DNA from: Saccoglossus kowalevskii
Lineage: Eukaryota; Hemichordata; Enteropneusta; Harrimaniidae
NCBI RefSeq assembly: GCF_000003605.2
Contig: NW_003134346.1
Span: 181,980 to 245,979 of the forward strand
Length of the DNA stretch: 64,000 bases
Direction of reading: 5' to 3'
In this document: one piece after another, positions 61,709 to 64,000 of the stretch
How positions within the stretch are numbered: position 1 is the stretch's first letter
Layout: the number at the start of each line of letters is the position of its first letter
Made by a program: the position numbers and the translations under genes
The notes under the pieces: generated by a model
Databases searched by the model: none
What the model was told of the DNA's origin: nothing
The model's input: only the letters and a program-made list of their open reading frames with translations

Positions 61709-63992
61709 TGTGAATTTGAAAACGAGAAATTTTTGATCTAATGTGTGTTTGTTTGTGTGTTCTCTTCTATATTAGCATCTTCCCTCATCAGTAAAATGGA
61801 CACCAGCGTTGAGCCTTGTCAGGATTTTTTTCAATACGCCTGTGGGAAATGGACCAAGGACCATTACATACCCGAGGACCAATCAGTCTATGATATATTT
61901 ACAGAAATGAGAGACAAAGTTGAGTTGATAAATAAGCGTAAGTTTGTAGTTCACGTAATCTCAAGTTGTTCTATCATCACGTACAAGCTGAGGGGGGGGT
62001 GAGGTAAACACAACGTTTGCGACCACTCTATGAATGTGTGATATACAATATAACTGCCATATCGGTTATTTTTGGATGATTCATTTAACAATTTTTGACG
62101 AATTATCAGTTTTATTTACAATTTACAAATTACACTTTGTGGTTTGTGAATTTAATTTTCAGGACTTTTAGAGGCAGAGACGAAGACCACTGAGCCTGAA
62201 TTTATAACAAAGGCGAAACTATTCTATAACTCCTGTCTTGATGAAGGTACGCGATATAAAAATAGGTGACTTCTAAAGTAGTCAAATAAAATTGTGTCTA
62301 AGATTACATCGCATTGTAAAATCCATATCAATTGAGTTGTACAAAGGCGTCTGAAACGATACAATGTTCCGTGTATACGGCGCATGACCACGTGGCTAAT
62401 AAAGCTGCTAATCAAATAAAAAATGGATTGCATATTGCCTGCAGTAGTCCATTTACCAAAAAACAAAACAAAATAATTATTCGTTGGCTGGATAAAAAAA
62501 AACACGTGTTAAATCTCTTCAACCCACAGAAACAATTAACAAACAAGGAGCTGTCCCATTACTCGAAATTATCTCAGACGTTGGAGGATGGCCTGTCATG
62601 GGAAACGGTGAATGGAATGAGGATAGTTGGGACTTGGTCACGACGCTTGGTAAACTACGCACGAACTACGAAACCAGGTCCTTCATCGATATGTGGATCT
62701 CCGCCGACGACAAAGATTCAGATACGAACATAATATACGTAAGAACACCAACAGCGTGGAACATTATTAGCATAAATTACGCATTTAATAATTTATACAT
62801 GAAATTACATAACTCCCAATACCCGTTTCTGTTTTTTTTATTCTCGTGATTAATTATTGATTGATTAATTGAAAATGTTATTCCTGTGACAGGTAGATCA
62901 ACCAGACCTCGGCATGCCAAGTAGAGATTATTTCTTAAAGAACAACACTGGCAAGGTGAGTTTCAGTGTCCTACCCGTAAAAGCAAACTCGCCACTACAA
63001 ATGATTCTAGAACAACAGGTGAAAAATAATGCATTACTTGTTCCATTACAGTACGTGACCGCTTACTTGGACTATATGGTGCAGATTGCGACTAAACTTA
63101 GGCCCGATGGTGACGCGGCGGAGGCCAGGCGGCAAATGCAAGAGGTGCTAGCGTTTGAAACGAAGATTGCAGAAGTATGTATTATTTTTTTCGGCCAAAC
63201 ATGTGTTAATTGTTTCCATAATTTCTCTTATTTTTTTACCAATTTTGTTTCAAATGGGCATAATTTTATTTCTAGTATTCACGGAGATGAATCAAAATTG
63301 TTGAAAACCTATGTAAACAGTTGTGTAAGATGATATTGTGAAAAGTTTATTAAGAAGCTTTTTTTCATTCAGAAGGAGTATATTACGCATTGGCGGCGAG
63401 GATATATTAGACACTGTGATTTACATTGCTGTTCACGACATTAAATTTGAATTGACGCGACCTTTCTACGTGCTTCTCAATCCGGTGTATGTTGTGACGT
63501 TGTAGTGAAATTTAATTATTAGATTTGACTGTTGGGGAAGATTACGTTTGATCATTTTTTACCAAAAATCAAAATAACAGCTATACAGGGAACGTGCTTC
63601 GTGCATTTTTTCATTTCATCTAAGTTGTATTAGGGTTGAATATTGTTCCCAGCGTTTATGCATAAAAATATACAAATAAAAAATATATCCACAAACAGGT
63701 AGAGTTTTTCTAATTGAATGACGTTGCTCATACCAATCTATTTCGAAAGAGTTTAGCACCAGAGGGCGCGATAGGAAAAATGAATTAACACACTTGAAGT
63801 AAATCGTTAACACGCGAAGAGAACGATGCGGTCTACCCATGTGTGCCCCCAGTTGATTGAATGTGTCTACGTTAAATTGATTAATATATGTATTAACATT
63901 TTTAGTTTAGTGTACCAAAAGCAGAAAGACGAGACATGAAGACACTGTACAACAAAATGACGATCCGTGAGCTAAGCCAACTCGTACCACAG
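48871..63992 (+). CDS. M13 metallopeptidase, neprilysin/ECE-like (5' half of gene)
   Basis: Coding exons 48978-49230, 61474-61539, 61776-61937, 62163-62246, 62530-62738, 62893-62955, 63052-63174 and 63906-63992 join in frame to 349 residues, all with GT/AG borders; a leader exon probably starts at 48871. M13 enzymes are type II membrane zinc peptidases that cut small peptides outside the cell. Seen here: a 60-residue cytoplasmic tail, transmembrane span 61-81, the cysteine cluster CISTSCVH and MDTSVEPCQDFFQYACGKW (about 114-132), WISADDKDS, DQPDLGMPSRDYF (about 260-272) and LYNKMT. M13 proteins are about 750 residues, so HExxH and GENxAD lie past the window. The start is the first ATG in frame, at 48978. 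Neprilysin versus ECE cannot be settled from this half. Confidence 0.9.
50799..50816. repeat. 18-bp perfect palindrome
   Basis: GTCATGTCATGACATGAC equals its own reverse complement. Confidence 0.6.
50850..51215. repeat. Degenerate tandem, ~80-bp units
   Basis: A phrase like CCATCTTGAATCTGATCATG recurs at about 50866 (CCATTGTGAAC), 51032, 51108 and 51190, the last three 76 and 82 bp apart. Units are very diverged. Confidence 0.35.
54021..54028. promoter_or_regulatory. Palindromic CRE TGACGTCA in intron 1
   Basis: Full CREB/ATF palindrome followed by ATCGGAGG; an intronic enhancer or alternative promoter is possible. Confidence 0.3.
61114..61127 (+). promoter_or_regulatory. CTCF-like site in intron 1
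   Basis: TCACTAGAGGGCGC, 13 of 14 positions of the CTCF core, identical over 14 bases to the site at 45613. Confidence 0.45.
61617..61706. repeat. (AT)45 microsatellite
   Basis: 90 bp of uninterrupted AT in the 236-bp intron between coding exons 2 and 3, occupying more than a third of it. Confidence 0.95.
63757..63769 (+). promoter_or_regulatory. CTCF-like site in the M13 gene
   Basis: CACCAGAGGGCGC, 13 of 14 positions of the CTCF core when the preceding base is included. Lies in the intron before the last exon of the window. Confidence 0.45.
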
Positions 63993-64000
63993 GTGAGAAT

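Noticed and set aside
1-64000. tRNA genes and CRISPR arrays
   Set aside because: No TTCGA-type B box with a matching acceptor stem was found by eye, and there are no regularly spaced direct repeats with unique spacers.

Overview
This is AT-rich eukaryotic DNA with spliced genes, long introns, AATAAA signals, MITEs, a LINE tail and fossil LTR-type retroelements. The relatives of the retroelement at 340-2480 that I know are in amphioxus and hemichordates, and the gene set is animal. A marine invertebrate deuterostome (a hemichordate is my best guess) fits, but the species is not proven by the sequence.

Layout. 0-12.7 kb is mobile-element territory: a decayed Ty3/Gypsy-like remnant (about 340-2480), a 601-bp inverted-repeat element with a 9-bp target duplication (2756-3356), a BEL/Pao remnant with a long open frame (5136 to about 7440), a 40-bp minisatellite (8179-8401), a truncated copy of a mariner-like repeat (8779 to about 9610) and a degenerate tandem array (about 10.4-10.9 kb). 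12.9-14.6 kb holds the first three exons of a small secreted PAN/apple-like protein on +, and facing it a candidate 330-nt phase 1-1 exon on -. 16.5-17.3 kb has a short inverted-terminus element followed by a LINE 3' end.

17.9-23.35 kb is a complete gene that I recognise as PPP1R35, the centrosomal PP1 regulatory subunit: a YY1-type TATA-less promoter, a noncoding first exon, three coding exons and a poly(A) signal. A whole mariner-like element sits 7 bp past one of its exon ends.

23.4-48.6 kb has no recognisable gene. It does contain several GC-richer open stretches bounded by splice signals (25921-26005, 29495-29637, 37414-37545 on +), two candidate secreted or membrane ORFs on - (33283-33531 and 37728-38009), MITEs, seven-fold use of the palindromic CRE TGACGTCA across the window, and a family of GCGCCCTCTAGTG (CTCF-like) sites. 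Three of these sites are followed at fixed spacing by GTGACGT(A/C)A. The stronger CTCF-like sites point leftward up to 45.4 kb and rightward from 45.6 kb on.

48.9-64 kb is the 5' half of an M13 metallopeptidase gene (neprilysin/ECE-like): a cytoplasmic tail plus transmembrane exon, a 12.2-kb first intron, then seven short exons. The catalytic HExxH part lies beyond the window.

The two well-supported genes are unrelated in function. The most interesting material is the regulatory-looking module family and the unassigned exon-like stretches between them.
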